A DNA stretch of 64,000 nt from Mytilus californianus (Eukaryota; Mollusca; Bivalvia; Mytilida; Mytilidae): contig NW_026262582.1 in NCBI RefSeq assembly GCF_021869535.1, forward strand, positions 57,610,851 to 57,674,850, read 5' to 3'. Shown here piece by piece: positions 1-10,860 of the stretch. Numbering within the stretch: position 1 is the stretch's first letter; the number at the start of each line of letters is the position of its first letter. The notes under the pieces were generated by a model. That model ran no database searches. It was not told where the DNA came from and saw only the letters and a list, made by a program, of their open reading frames with translations. A program made the translations under genes and the position numbers.

Positions 1-228
1 TTAAAAATTGCTAATTAATTCAAATTCACTGGACCTAGGAGCAGGGCCTCGGAATAGTCGTCAAACTGATATGTACCGATAGTAATGCAACTTTATATCA
101 AATATCAATGATCTATCACAAGTAGTTACTATCAAACTAACTTAAGAAGAAAACTTACCAATTGTTGACGCCAGAGCCGTCACCTTCACCGTCGCTGTCG
201 CAGGCGAGACAAAAATTGCTTGTATTTT
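1..228 (-). repeat. Family T element, head end, minus orientation
   Basis: Read on the minus strand from 228, this begins TGTCTCGCCTGCGAC and runs through a GC-rich stretch to GCGTCAACAATTG. The same head starts the complete family T copy at 42701 and the copy near 53385. It runs off the left edge of the window. A GTAAG follows on the minus strand near 155, but I read this as element sequence and not as an exon end. Confidence 0.6.
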
Positions 229-960
229 TACCCCTTTTTGGCCCCTAATTCCTAAGAGATACGGCCATAACCCCTAAATTCAATCCAACCTTTCTTTTGT
301 GGTATGGAACCTTGTGGTGTAATTTCATACAAATCCATACACGTTGTACTGTTACACCACTGTCCCATGTTAGGGGGAGGGTTGGGCGCCCCCTAATATG
401 TTTAACCCCGCCACATTCTGTATGTGCCTGTCCCAAGTTAGGAGCCTGTAATTCAGTGGTTGTAGTTTGTTTCTGTGTATCATATTTGTTTTTTGTTCAT
501 TATTTTGTACATAAATTAGGCCGTTAGTTTTCTCGTATGAATTGTTTTACATTTGTCATTTCGGGGCCTTCTATAGCTGACTATGCGGTATGGGTTTTGC
601 TCATTGTTGAAGGCTGTACAGTGACCTATATTTGTTATTTTCTGTGTCATTTGGTCTCTTGTGAAGAGTTGTCTCATTAGCAATTATACCACATCTTCTT
701 ATTTCTATACATATACACAAGTTATTGTCTGGATACAAAAAAAAAATGTTTGCTTTTGGCCCCTTTTTGGCCCAAAATTCTTAAACTATTAGGGCCATAA
801 CCCCCAAAATCAAACCCAAGCATGGAACCTTGTACAATTTCATAGAGATGCATACACTTATACTCCAGTTATTGTTTGGAAACCAAATGTCTTCAGATGA
901 AGACATCGCCATGCCATTATACGGCCGCAAATTTATGCAGTCGTATAAAAAAATTTATTT
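205..960 (+). repeat. Family A element, ~170-bp tandem module plus 3' end, interrupted by an M repeat
   Basis: Units of the ~170-bp module (CCCCTTTTTGGCCCCTAATTCC ... GTGGTATGGAACCTTGTGG ... GATCCATACAC, shown in parts) occupy 228-345 and 716-890. The 3' terminus follows at about 890-955 and ends in ACGGCCGC...GTCGTATAAAAA, the terminal hairpin shared by the other family A copies. An M repeat in reverse orientation (about 346-715) splits the module. No gene is seen. Confidence 0.65.
346..715 (-). repeat. M interspersed repeat (Mytilus-type), nested
   Basis: On the minus strand it reads from GATGTGGTATAATTGCTAAT through AATGAGCAAAACCCATACCG and AGGCTCCTAACTTGGGACAG to GGGGGAGGGTTGGG-type sequence (complement of the plus strand). 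Other copies are at 32785, 34860 and, in part, 8140, 12950 and 43955. I remember this as one of the commonest interspersed repeats of Mytilus; its transposition mechanism is not evident here. Confidence 0.65.
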
Positions 961-965
961 TAGAG

Positions 966-1640
966 CAATAACTCTCAGAAGGAGTCATCAAATGATTAGT
1001 CATCTGAACGTTTTGTAGATCTTGTATTTCTTATCATTTTTTAAGTTGACAAGTTCAATCTATTTATTATAACTTTCAAGATGCAATAACTTTGAAAAAT
1101 GATAAAAATTCAAATATCTCCTGGTGCAAATATTGTTTATTCTAAAATATTTGAAAAGTTTTTCTTGTGAATGAGAGTTTCTCTAAAGGAGTTATATCAA
1201 CAAGATTAATAGACAGATAGATAGAAAAATCATCTGATTGAAACAAAATTTGAACTTAATCTTAACTTGTCATAGTTAAAACTAATTATAAAATATCAAA
1301 TCAACATCTTCAAGCATGACGAAAAAAAGTGTGGAAAACTGATTATTTGTGTATACCAAATATAAAATCAATATCTTCAAGCATGACGAAAAAAATGAGG
1401 AAAACCAATTACTTGTGTCCAAGGAACATAACTCTACATAAAATCGTAAGACCTGAACAAAATTTAAACTTGATCTGTGACTCGTCATGATAAAACTATA
1501 TACCAAATATCAAATCAATATCTTCAAGGACGAAGAATAAAGTGTGGAAAACTGATTTGACGGACTGACAGACTGATGGACAGTAGGGGACTAAAAAATA
1601 CATTAAGAGCAATTATTTCAATGAGGCAACTGACAATTTC
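966..1640. repeat. Diverged tandem/interspersed repeats
   Basis: Phrases such as 'aatatcaaatcaa(c/t)atcttcaa' and 'gcatgacgaaaaaaa' recur at about 1292-1345, 1362-1400 and 1505-1535, with GACTGACAGACTGATGGACAG near 1560. This looks like the core of a decayed tandem-repeat element. The remaining stretch to 2058 shows no gene, and I could not find the expected RAP exon of the FASTKD gene in it. Confidence 0.45.
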
Positions 1641-2058
1641 AGCCATGTTCATGTTGACTTATTTGTAGATCTTTTATTATTGATTATTTTTGCTATTGAT
1701 TAATGTTTCTCTCCATCTATTATAGTTTTCAAGATAATATACAAAAAAGAAAAAAAAAATTGGTAAAATTCCACTTTAAGGGCAATAAGTTGCCTGAGAG
1801 TAAGGTAGATCTCGTCATTTGGAACATTTCTGTCCTTGTCACATTTTTTATATCCATGGTGGTTTTCAACATAATAGACACTCCTGGCCATTTTACCCCA
1901 TGTTCTAATTTTAGCGACAGACAATGGACACCAAGTGATGAGAATAGGTCACTTGACCCTTTAGTGAGGTGAGCTAAAAAGTACACTACGACAGACAAGT
2001 GGTGGCAATAGCTCACATAGCATTTTTGGCCAGGTGAGCACAAACATTTTTAACATAC

Positions 2059-2140
2059 CTTTGTATAGATGGATCCTTCGAATATTTTCCTTTTCTGTAT
2101 TCAACAGGTTTTCTGTCTTTATCCAAATAAAACACAAAAT
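2059..2140 (-). CDS. FASTKD1-like: FASTKD1-like, coding exon 4 (last one in window)
   Basis: It is 82 nt and phase 1-0 (+2 nt), bounded by TTTTTTCCCCAAAG and CAAAG|GTATGT. It encodes DFVFYLDKDRKPVEYRKGKY then SKDPSIQR, matching the IDFE..LD..RKP stretch just before the RAP domain in FASTKD proteins. The next exon was not found between 1 and 2058. Confidence 0.82.
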
Positions 2141-5100
2141 CTTTGGGGAAAAAATCATTAACATTATTACAATATGATACATGAAGCATGTCTTGACAAA
2201 TAAATGATTTTTTTATTTTGTTGTATTTTCTATGCAAATAAAACAAGTACCGTAAAAGTGCATCTCAATATGAAATCAAACACATAACTTTTTTTTCCTG
2301 GCATGATATTATAGAATGAGTACAGCAATGTAAAACAGTACAAATTACTTTACAGTAAATAATCATCATATTTACTGGTACTTCTAGAAATAAAGGAGTA
2401 TATAAAGGTATATTGGCAAAACATTTATAAGTAATTAAAAGGAAAAGGTAAATAAACTGTGACGAAATTCAAAATGTATCATAGTTCAATTCTTGTTAGG
2501 TCATTTTATTTAAATAAAACATTTTTTCGTCCATTAAAATGAAAGTCCACTCTTCTTGGCCATAGTGTTGTCTATTCTTATTCTACTTATGTCATTTGAT
2601 TGTATCTTTGGTATCTCCCCTCCACCCCACTCCACCCCCCCCCCCCCCCACCCCTCATTTTATAGGCATGCATAACTGTTATATGATGAAATAACAGACA
2701 TGGATAACAATGCATGTCCCTGTCACCAACGGGAGGGGCATAAAAAACAAAACTAGGAAACTTACCACCTATATAATTGTATGGTAAAAAATCTGTTCTC
2801 TTGTAAAACACTTCACTCCCTAATACGGAATGAATGACTGATTCCAAATCTTCAAATCTTCTACGTCTAAATGTCTTTGTACTTTCAACTTTAAATTCTA
2901 AAGAGAAAAAATCAAACAGTACAAATATAAATATATTTACTACAAAGTATCACCTAGTATATATAAATGTTAAAGGAAATTATAAGTTGTTCCAGACAAA
3001 TTTTAAAGTGTCCAATGAAATTAGGAAGGAATTAATTTGAAGCCCCCTGTTTGGAAGAATGTTGGCTAAAAGGCCTTGATATCAACTCATCCTGGTGATT
3101 TATTAATAAAAGCTTTCTGATGTGGAAAAACTTTAATCCAGCCAGAAAAAAACTTTCTGCTTTAACCCAATGTAACTAGCAACTGATTTTTTCCATTCTT
3201 TTACTTAAACTCCTGAAAATCGAAGTTGTGTCATTATGTTTATCATGTTTATGAAAAGAAGCCCCATTTGACAATAATTTCTATATACATGTACCAAAAG
3301 GAGAATGTATGATAGGGTCATTTTTTTTTGGTTCATTGATTTGAAAGTCAAAAAATTAATTTTTATCAAATATCATCCTTCAGATGTTCTCAAAACTTGC
3401 ATAACTCATTATTTATACTTTGAATTGTGTTTTAAATATTTCTGATACAGCTTCCAACTTCTTGTATTTTTTCAACAGGCCAAGCATTGAATAAAAATAT
3501 TGCATTAAACATAAGGCACATACTTACATTACATAGTTAATTTCAAATAAACACATAAAATAATGAAATGTAAAATAAACCTTTGAAAGTTATATTTGAT
3601 AAGACTGTCGTACAAGTGAGAGGTTTAGCGCTATAAAACCAGGTTCAATCCACCATTTTCTACATTTGAAAATGCCTGTACCAAGTCAGGAATATGACAG
3701 TTGTTGTCCATTCGTTTGATGTGTTTTGTCATTTGATTTTGCCATGTGATTAGGGACTTTCCGATTGAATTTTCCTCGGAGTTCAGTATTTTTGTGATTT
3801 TACTTTATACTTGTGACTCTGTCTTACCTGGTGGAAACTTTTTCATGATCCAAGGAATATTTAACTGTGGACAATCAATGACAACTGTTCTATTTAGATT
3901 AGCCAGGGCTAACCTTATCCTTAAGACTTCTTGCTCATCTTTCAAACCTGAAATACAAGTATAACTGGTGATTATTTCTAGGGGAATGAATACTAAGTAA
4001 ATAAATTCTTGCTGAACGCATAATCTAGATTGAATGCTGAATTTTTAACTCCAGCTTAACCTAATTTTCCTTAGCTCTTGGCAATTTAAATTGACATAGA
4101 CATATAGACACCTGTCTCTAGATGTTTTGTGTTTTTGGGTTGATTGACATATAGACACCTGTCTCTAGATGTTTTGTGGTGTTGGGTTGATGTATCATTG
4201 ACTTTAGACACCTGTCTCTAGATGTTTTGTGTTGTTGGGTTGATGTCTCATTGACTTAAGACACCTGTCTCTAGGTGGTTTGTGTTTCTGGGTTGATGTA
4301 TCATTGACTATAGACACCTGTCTCGAGATGTTTTGTCATGTTTGTGTTGGGTTGATTGGCATTGACATACATACATCTGTCTCTAGATGTTTTGTGTTGT
4401 TGGGTTGATGTGTCATTAACTTAAGACATCTGTCTCTTGATGTTTTGCATTGTTGGGTTGATGTATCCTTGACTTTAGACATGTCTCTAGATGTTTTGTG
4501 TTGGGTTGATGTATCCTTGACTTTAGACACCTGTCTAGATGTTTTGTGTTGTTGGGTTGATTGATTTATAGCCCTCATCTCCTTTTGTTTATGATGTAAG
4601 ACCATAGAGACATCACTCATAAAAAAATCTATTCAAACCAGATCAGAAGAAACATTCTTTTGCTTTTCCCAAAACAGGAATGTCATTAGTTATCTTGATG
4701 TATTTGTCATTAAAGGAATTTGGTGTGATGGCAGGTTTATGGTAGTTCTTTTTTAAATTTTTAAATTTGTCTAAGACTGTTGAGAGCATGACATTTTGTA
4801 TAGACACTCGTCTTTGCTGACATGGCTGAAGGCCATGTGTTGATCTGTAGGTGTTTTTTGGTTTGGTGTGTTGTTGGATTATGACCTTGTTGATATTAGT
4901 ACTGCATTCTTTTTATCTATATTCAATACACTAAACTTTACCTTGAAATGTATTTTTATTGCTTGTTGCCTTTTCACTGACATTATGTACTGTAGATTTA
5001 TTTTTAGTACCAATTCTCATAGAGGAAAATGTGCATTTTTGGGGATACAAGTATTTGATTTTATACAAGCCTATAGAAAGTATCTAATTCGTTGAACATT

Positions 5101-7455
5101 TAAATTCTTTGTTCACCTTTATCTACTAAACCCATGAAAATTGGTATCAAACAAAAATAATGAATCCACAGTATCCCACATCTCTATTCATTTTAACAAT
5201 ACATACATACCATTTATAAAATCACCCAACTGCTTAAAGAATTCCAAAGAGAAAATATGATGAATGTATTTCTCTGGGTAAACTTGTAGTGTACATAGGT
5301 CCAAGACTATATCAATCTGTTCATATTGAGATAATTCTTCAAAACTCCTGTCTAGAATTTCCAAACATACAGATTCAAATTTGTGCTCTTTTATTTCATA
5401 TCCTGTTTCTTCCATGTAACCAAGAACATAGGTCAGGTGATTTATCAATATATTGTCTTTGTTCTCAATAACATAGTTTTCTATTATATGTAATAACTCC
5501 TCATTATAGTAAGCAGTTACTGAAATCCTCCGTAGAAGATGTCCAAACTCAAGCATGGTCATGTTTCTAGCCACATCTGGAAGCATTCTGGAAAATTCTA
5601 TAATGGCTTCATTGTCCATTCTCAACAAAGGTATGTCACAAGAGATCATCATGTTTATGTGTCTGGTTAATGTATCAAGTTGTTGACCTTGATTGATTTT
5701 TGCTGAAACAGATTTGTTTATCGCCATCATTAAATCTCCATAATATCTATAAAACTCCTTTTTTCTTTGTCTAAACATTTTTCTGAAACATACTGATATA
5801 AAAAATATATCCTTGACTTCTGCCCTTGGAATAGCTTGTAAAAGGTCATTGATTACAAAAGGAGGAGGATCTATCTCTGGTGAAAGCAGTATAAGTGAAG
5901 CACCAAGTCTGCAGGTCATTGTGGTACTGTAAGTCTTGTGTTTGAACATGTGTAGTAATTTGGATATAATTTGATTTCGTATTGGTTCTATATCATTCCT
6001 CGTACTGAAACCTAAATACCTTATAATTTTTTTGTCGTATTTTTCACTTATCCTTTCTAAGCAAATATTATTAAGGTCATAAAGGAAATCCATACTAACA
6101 TTTTCTCTATGAATATTATATGCCAAATGACTAATGATAAACCCATCAGCATCTTTCAAACATTTCCTCAAAGTTTGTTCTATTTTTTCACCTTGTACAG
6201 ATTCTCTTAAATTCTGAACATGAGGTATTGCATAGCTCACTTCTGCTGAAGTCAAATTTTCTCTCTCAAGTAATTCAGTACATTTATTTGTTAATGCATT
6301 TTCAAGTAAATTAAATACATCTGTTAACTGTTTTGGATAAAAGAAAATGCACTGATTGATAATCCATACACCTTTTCTGATTGTTCTGTAACTATAGGGT
6401 TCTACATCATCAATATTTTCTAATATTGTTTCGGCAGACCTCAGACAGATCTTGATAAATAACTGAAACATCACATCAGAGCAATGAAGACTCTTATGAC
6501 CATCATCCTTTGCTAAATTAACCATCAAATCAAACATGTCTACAGCTACCTCATAATCATTGAAAACTTCCTCTGAAGTTAAAGATGCAATTTTTCTCAT
6601 GCATTTGATTATAATATCTACTGGATACCTGTCTGCAGCTCGAAGGAGTAAAGGATGAAAAGAAAGGAGCATATCTCGACTCTGTCCTTCTAAACCACCA
6701 TTTTTTATCAGTTCATTAAATTTGGGATAAATAAACCTGTTGAGTATGATTTCTCTGTTCCCAATAACACCATCCATTGCTAATGGAACAATAAATCTAA
6801 AATCTGACCAACAAAATGATGAAGATTTGTCTAAAATTTGGTTAAGAATGGAAACACATGTAACATTTGACAAAGGGACTCCAAGATGAGCAACAGAAGA
6901 TAAAATTTCTGTTAAATGTTCTGTCTCCAAGTCATCTATGCTTGTTGAAAGAGATTGTAATAGTTGTGTGAATTCTGGTCCCTGCAGTGGAGTATTTACA
7001 TCAGTTTGTAATCTCTTATTATAAACAAGCTGTTGAAATGCAATTTTCCTTTCTCCATATAGCCAAGACAGGTGACTTAATTCTTTTTCATAGACAATAT
7101 CTTCAAGGTGACTGAAAATGGGAACAAGGTCAGTGGGATTAAAATTCCAATCCTGTGTTTTTCTTGAAGCAAGTGACAAAAGAGCTTTGCTGCTTTCACA
7201 TGCTAAAATTTCTGTCATTCCAGTAGGGTGAAGTAACTGACGTCCTAAAACACTTGAGTTGTTGGCAATTTTATTTTCAACCACATTCTCTGAATCAGTG
7301 TTAGAGAATACTTTAGATGATTTTGTTAAAAATCTGGAACTTGATTTTTCACATGTTTGATATCGCAGACAAGTTTGATTTGCAAGCAAACAATTATATA
7401 TCACTGAACATCTAGGCACCTTAGACCAAGGAATGCATATTCGATTCAGTGCCAT
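2059..7455 (-). CDS. FASTKD1-like: FASTKD1-like mitochondrial RNA-binding protein (partial; C terminus beyond left edge)
   Basis: FAST-kinase-domain proteins act in the mitochondrial matrix in processing and stability of mitochondrial mRNAs; FASTKD1 is one of this family. Four coding exons on the minus strand (7455-5211, 3947-3828, 2897-2766, 2140-2059) give 859 aa in an unbroken frame; every junction is GT/AG and phases match. Residues 1-50 are basic and hydroxylated with almost no acidic residues, as expected of a mitochondrial presequence. The body is helical-repeat-like. The diagnostic part is at the exon 2-4 end: LANLNRTVVIDCPQLNIPW corresponds to the family's LNR(A/S)VCLECPE..IPW motif, and VIHSVLG...LPYNYIDFVFYLDKDRKP corresponds to VLGG...TPY...IDFE..LD..RKP. 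The final RAP domain is missing, so more exon(s) should lie left of base 1. Assignment to FASTKD1 rather than other paralogues rests on length and remembered similarity. Confidence 0.85.
2629..2652. repeat. Poly-C tract in FASTKD intron
   Basis: This is a CCACCCC / C-run of about 24 bases. Nearby sequence from 2141 to 2765 shows nothing else recognisable. Homopolymer length may be unreliable. Confidence 0.7.
2766..2897 (-). CDS. FASTKD1-like: FASTKD1-like, coding exon 3
   Basis: It is 132 nt and phase 1-1, bounded by TTTTTCTCTTTAG and GGTG|GTAAGT. It encodes EFKVESTKTFRRRRFEDLES then VIHSVLGSEVFYKRTDFLPY and NYIG. The VLG.....K.D.LPY pattern matches the FAST_2 region. Confidence 0.85.
3597..3815 (+). 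repeat. Mytilus-type interspersed repeat next to a 5' splice site
   Basis: It starts near AAGTGAGAGGTTTAGCGCTA and continues through AATCCACCATTTTCTACATT, GCCTGTACCAAGTCAGGAAT and TTTTCCTCGGAGTTCAGTAT. I remember this as a very abundant Mytilus repeat. It ends within about 15 bp of the intron side of FASTKD exon 2 (donor at 3827-3826). The flanking intron 2898-3596 otherwise shows nothing I recognise. Confidence 0.6.
3828..3947 (-). CDS. FASTKD1-like: FASTKD1-like, coding exon 2
   Basis: It is 120 nt and phase 1-1, bounded by TTGTATTTCAG and CAG|GTAAGAC. It encodes GLKDEQEVLRIRLALANLNR followed by TVVIDCPQLNIPWIMKKFPP, the conserved LNR...DCP...IPW block of FASTK proteins. It is too short to appear as an ORF on its own strand. 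Confidence 0.88.
4096..4575. repeat. Minisatellite in FASTKD intron 1, ~8 copies
   Basis: A unit of about 55-65 bp, 'gacacctgtctctagatgtt' + 'ttgtgttgttgggttgatg' + 'tatcattgactttag', is repeated with small length changes. The 94-aa minus-strand reading through it (4336-4620) is a by-product of the repetition and not a gene. Confidence 0.85.
4790..5185. other. Intron stretch with a repeat fragment
   Basis: About 4795-4910 resembles the piece around 51590-51620/52651-52680 ('tgttgaagactgtatgttg' type), a common bivalve repeat. The rest is AT-rich intron with no feature seen. Confidence 0.35.
5211..7455 (-). CDS. FASTKD1-like: FASTKD1-like, first coding exon
   Basis: This single exon of 2245 nt encodes residues 1-748 plus one base. 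The start ATG at 7455 is the first in the open frame. Upstream, minus-strand CTCTTTGCAG ending at 7531 looks like a 3' splice site, suggesting a 5' UTR exon boundary at 7530. The exon ends at G|GTATGT (donor 5210-5209); the open frame continues only seven codons past it. Confidence 0.88.
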
Positions 7456-7530
7456 TTTTGTAGAAAGATATCCTGTATGATTTTTACAAACACAATTTTA
7501 CAGCATCAGTCTATCCCATGATGATCATAT

Positions 7531-8139
7531 CTGCAAAGAGAAAAATAGAATACCATTAGTGGCAAAGTCAAGGGAGCAACTTGTTTTTGCGGAACACTTC
7601 TCAGCTCAAAACTTTTTTTTTCAAAGTTGAATACCATGATGATAATTAAAGATACTGAACACAGAAGCAAAATAAGCACTATTTAGAACAGAAGAAAATC
7701 TTCTCTTTCAATAAAACTTTTAGAAAGAAAAAAATTTATTCTAAAATTCAAAACATTTTCTTTCCACTCCACTCTAATCTGTGCAACTGTAATGACTAAG
7801 TAAAGATGACTGTAAGCAGGGTATTCAAACTGAAACTACCTAAGAAACAAAATGAAAAGGCTCATTATTTGGAATAACTTTGATTAGATGACAATTTTTC
7901 AGGAACTGTAAACCAACTTATTTCTGCACATAATTTATTTCGCTTTTACTTCTTTCTGGCCAACTTCATGGAAATTTATTTCAAAATCTTTTCATTTTCT
8001 TGATATATTTATATCATGTATATAAGGGAAGATCCAAGTTTCACATGTTCGTGAAGATTTAAATTTGTGTTATTTTTCTACTCGTGAAAGTCCTAAAAAT
8101 AGGGTATGTACTTTTAATTAGCTTAATTGAATTTATTTT
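7531..8139. other. 5' flank / 5' intron of the FASTKD1-like gene
   Basis: AT-rich sequence with no open frame of note. If the splice acceptor at 7532-7531 is used, the promoter lies further right and a non-coding first exon is somewhere in this or the next kilobases. None could be placed. Confidence 0.35.
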
Positions 8140-8207
8140 TCACATAATATAAAAATAGTAGAGGCATGATTGCCAATGAGACAACTATCCAACAAAGTTC
8201 AAATGAA
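8140..8207 (+). repeat. M repeat fragment, left half
   Basis: GATTGCCAATGAGACAACTA is followed by CAACAAAGTTCAAATGAA and is cut there by the 772-bp element. The right half resumes at 8980. The intact counterpart is at 32818-32880. Confidence 0.75.
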
Positions 8208-8979
8208 CAGTCAGGGGACTTATTGAAATAAGTGATTTTTAAATCACTTATTTAAGTAGCAAATTCGAAGTTTTGTCACAAATTGTGATTTTGTAGTTAT
8301 ACCAAAATTTTAAACACATTGGTTTAGATAATATCTTTTCATTAGTAAAATTAAAAAAAATGAACTTTTTGCTTCTTTTAAGCAGCAAGGTTTATGCCTT
8401 TGATGCAATCATTTAGCTGCAAATTCTATTTTAGTTGAAAAAATGCTATAAAAATGGCTTTACATAATGGACTGATACTTTCTTAACAGATTTTTCCCAG
8501 CAGTGGGAGTATTTTTCCTGTAAAATTCAAGGTTTCTTCTTATAGATAATGTAATAAAATTCTACTGTTCACGATCAAAATTTCACTGTTCGGGGGTGTT
8601 GAAATTAATGGGGGTTATTAAAATAATGATACTTAAAGAAGTGATTTTTTGGAAGGAAATTGAGGTATGATACTGAAACAAGTGATTTTTATGTCATTAT
8701 CCTAGATTTAGTACATGGTCATCACCTGACATGACCCGGTCATCCTATCAACACAGATGTTGGTTCTGATAATTTTAGCAACATAATTAGTCCCTGGATC
8801 ATTAGTATTCTATATTTAAAGCTACAATAAAATTGAATCACTTAGTCTAGTGATTAATTTGTACTACTTAAATAGGTGATTATTAAAGAAAGACAACTCT
8901 TACTTCCAACCTTTATGGACATAATGTTACTTGAATCAGTGATTTAGAAAATCACTCATTTAAGTAAGTCCCCTGACTG
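8208..8979. mobile_element. 772-bp inverted-repeat DNA transposon (non-autonomous)
   Basis: The ends are CAGTCAGGGGACTTA and its complement TAAGTCCCCTGACTG, flanked by a 5-bp direct repeat ATGAA (8203-8207 and 8980-8984). It is inserted in an M repeat; the M copy at 32845 shows the empty site. AAGTGATTT / AAATCACTT motifs recur inside both ends and in the middle (for example 8230-8255, 8640, 8840, 8940), typical of subterminal repeats bound by a transposase. There is no coding capacity. The superfamily is not assignable from these data. Confidence 0.88.
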
Positions 8980-9035
8980 ATGAAGTGGATGTAAGCAATT
9001 ATAGGCAACAGTTTAGACTTAATGTCCCTTCCTTA
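8980..9035 (+). repeat. M repeat fragment, right half
   Basis: ATGAAGTGGATGTAAGCAAT then TATAGGCAACAG continues the repeat broken at 8207. From 9036 to 9470 nothing recognisable is seen. Confidence 0.7.
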
Positions 9036-9474
9036 TTTTATTTTTTTTTAAATTACGCCCCTTTAACAATTTTACTGCTATAACTAAGAGATTACCATTA
9101 TACTGACATCTGCAGAGAAAGGGACTTGCAAAGTTTGTCTGAGGCTTGACCAAACTGCTAATCTTAGAGTAATTAAGATTGACATTTATTGATAAGAATT
9201 TCAGATAACAGTATGACAGTGAAACTTGATATTCCAGGGTTTTGCAAATACTGTTTATTTATTTTCATTTTATTACTTACTAGAAAGATAAGGTCAGTGA
9301 AATTATACATATGATCAAACATTACATCATTGTCAGAGTTTCTTGTGTTTCCAATGGCAGAATGTTCTACTCCAAAAAAGTTTTTTAGATTTATAAAATA
9401 TACTCCAACAACTAAAAAAACTCTTTGTGTAATTTGTGGAAATAGAATTGAAAAAAGTGATTATAGAAGAAAAT

Positions 9475-9678
9475 AAACAAATGGGGAATGTGTCAATGGG
9501 AATCAGATGATGCCCCCTGCTTGCATATAATGTTATAAAGGGACATAACTCAAGAACTGTAAAAGTGACGCTACCCAAATTTGTACTTGATCTGAGTTTT
9601 GTGGTAATAAGCATTGTGTATAAGTTTCATAACATTTAATTGATGCAAACTTAAGTTAGAGAACAGAAACGAATGAAC
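9475..9678 (-). repeat. P1 element fragment (left of a family A insertion)
   Basis: GGGGAATGTGTC...GATGATGCCCCCTGCTTGCA is the same end seen in reverse at about 47340-47385. One ~165-bp core unit follows (AAGGGACATAACTCAAGAAC ... AGCATTGTGTATAAGTTTCA ... GTTAGAGAACAGAAAC). It stops where a family A element starts, and core sequence resumes at about 10607. Confidence 0.7.
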
Positions 9679-10606
9679 TGCTTCGCCGAGCGCAGCTGGA
9701 TACGACCGCAGAGGTCCAACCCTGAACAGTTGGGGCATTAATGGACACAATATTCAAGCTTGATACAGGTCTGAATTTGGATTGTAATTAAATATTTGAC
9801 ACATTATAGGTTTCTGACACAGAATAAATGTAATCAAAGAACTTGAAATTGGTTGTATGATTTGAATTTATATTCAATTGAAGATTTCTTGCTGTTGTGC
9901 AATACACTGTGCTGTTGCGCAATACTTAGTAAATTTGTTTTCAGACTATATACAAATGAATTAGCAAAATAAATTGTGACCCCTAATTTTTTTCTTTGGA
10001 AAATTGATAATTTCTTCAATCTTGAGGAAAAACAAATTGACTCCCCCCCCCCCCCCCCCCGTCCCCGCCGAATTTTGTCTCCCCCTAAAAAAATTTTTTT
10101 TTTACCCCCTTCCAAAAAAATTGATTTTGAAGAATTTTTCTTTTTGTAAAATGTGGTACAAATTAAGAGACATCCATACACTTAAACACAAGTTATTGGC
10201 TGAAACTGGAAAAATGCTTGTTTTAGACCCTTTTTGACCCCTAATTCCTGAACGGTTTGGGCAATTACCCCCAAAATGAATCCTAACCTTCTACTTGTGG
10301 TATGTAACCTTGTGGTCCAATTTCAGAGCAATCAAAATACTTATACACAAGTTATTGTCCTGAAACTAGAAAAAATGTTTGTGTTGGCCTCTTTTTGGCC
10401 CCTAATTCCTAAACGGTTGGGACCATCATCCCCAAAAACAATCCCAACCTTCCTTTTGTGGTATTGAACCTTTTGTATAATTTCATAGAGATCCATACAC
10501 TTAAACTAAAGTTATTGTCCGTAAACCAAATGTCTTCGTACGACGCTGACACAGTCGCAGTCGCCGACGATGACACCAATATAAAAATTTTGCGATCGTA
10601 TAAAAA
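9679..10606 (+). mobile_element. Family A element, copy lacking the satellite
   Basis: The head TGCTTCGCCGAGCGCAGCTG carries ATACGACCGCAGAGG. It is followed by the short 35-bp-type repeat (TTGCGCAATAC, 9885-9930), a C run at 10042-10060, the ~170-bp tandem module (10150-10520), a degenerate GAC tract (10535-10575) and the end TGCGATCGTATAAAAA. The order of modules matches the longer copies. No transposase is encoded. Confidence 0.75.
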
Positions 10607-10850
10607 TGCAGCAATTTTTCCATTTGTCAAGGGGCACAACTCTAGAACGATAAAAGTGACACCACCAAAATTCAAACTTAACCTGTGTTTTGTGGTAATA
10701 AGCATTGTGTATAAGTTTCATAACATTTGGTTGAGGCAAACTAAAGTTAGAGAAAGGAAACCAATTTTGGGATGTATGGACAGAAGTACAGATGGACAAG
10801 GGTAAAACTTAATGCCCCCTCCACTACAGTGGGGGCATAATTATTTCATG
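10607..10850 (-). repeat. P1 element, core unit and terminal hairpin
   Basis: The core unit GGGGCACAACTCTAGAACG ... AGTTAGAGAAAGGAAACCAA is followed by a degenerate ACGG-type stretch. It ends in a hairpin, AATGCCCCCTCC/ACTACAGT/GGGGGCAT. The mirror-image copy starts at 46779 with ATGCCCCCACCGTAGCGGAG. Confidence 0.75.
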
Positions 10851-10860
10851 GCAGCATCAA

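Noticed and set aside
160..228. RAP-domain exon of the FASTKD gene ending at a GTAAG near 155
   Set aside because: The sequence matches the head of family T elements (42701, 53385) and its translation does not resemble a RAP domain.
4336..4620. 94-residue minus-strand protein
   Set aside because: It is a reading of the minisatellite in FASTKD intron 1.
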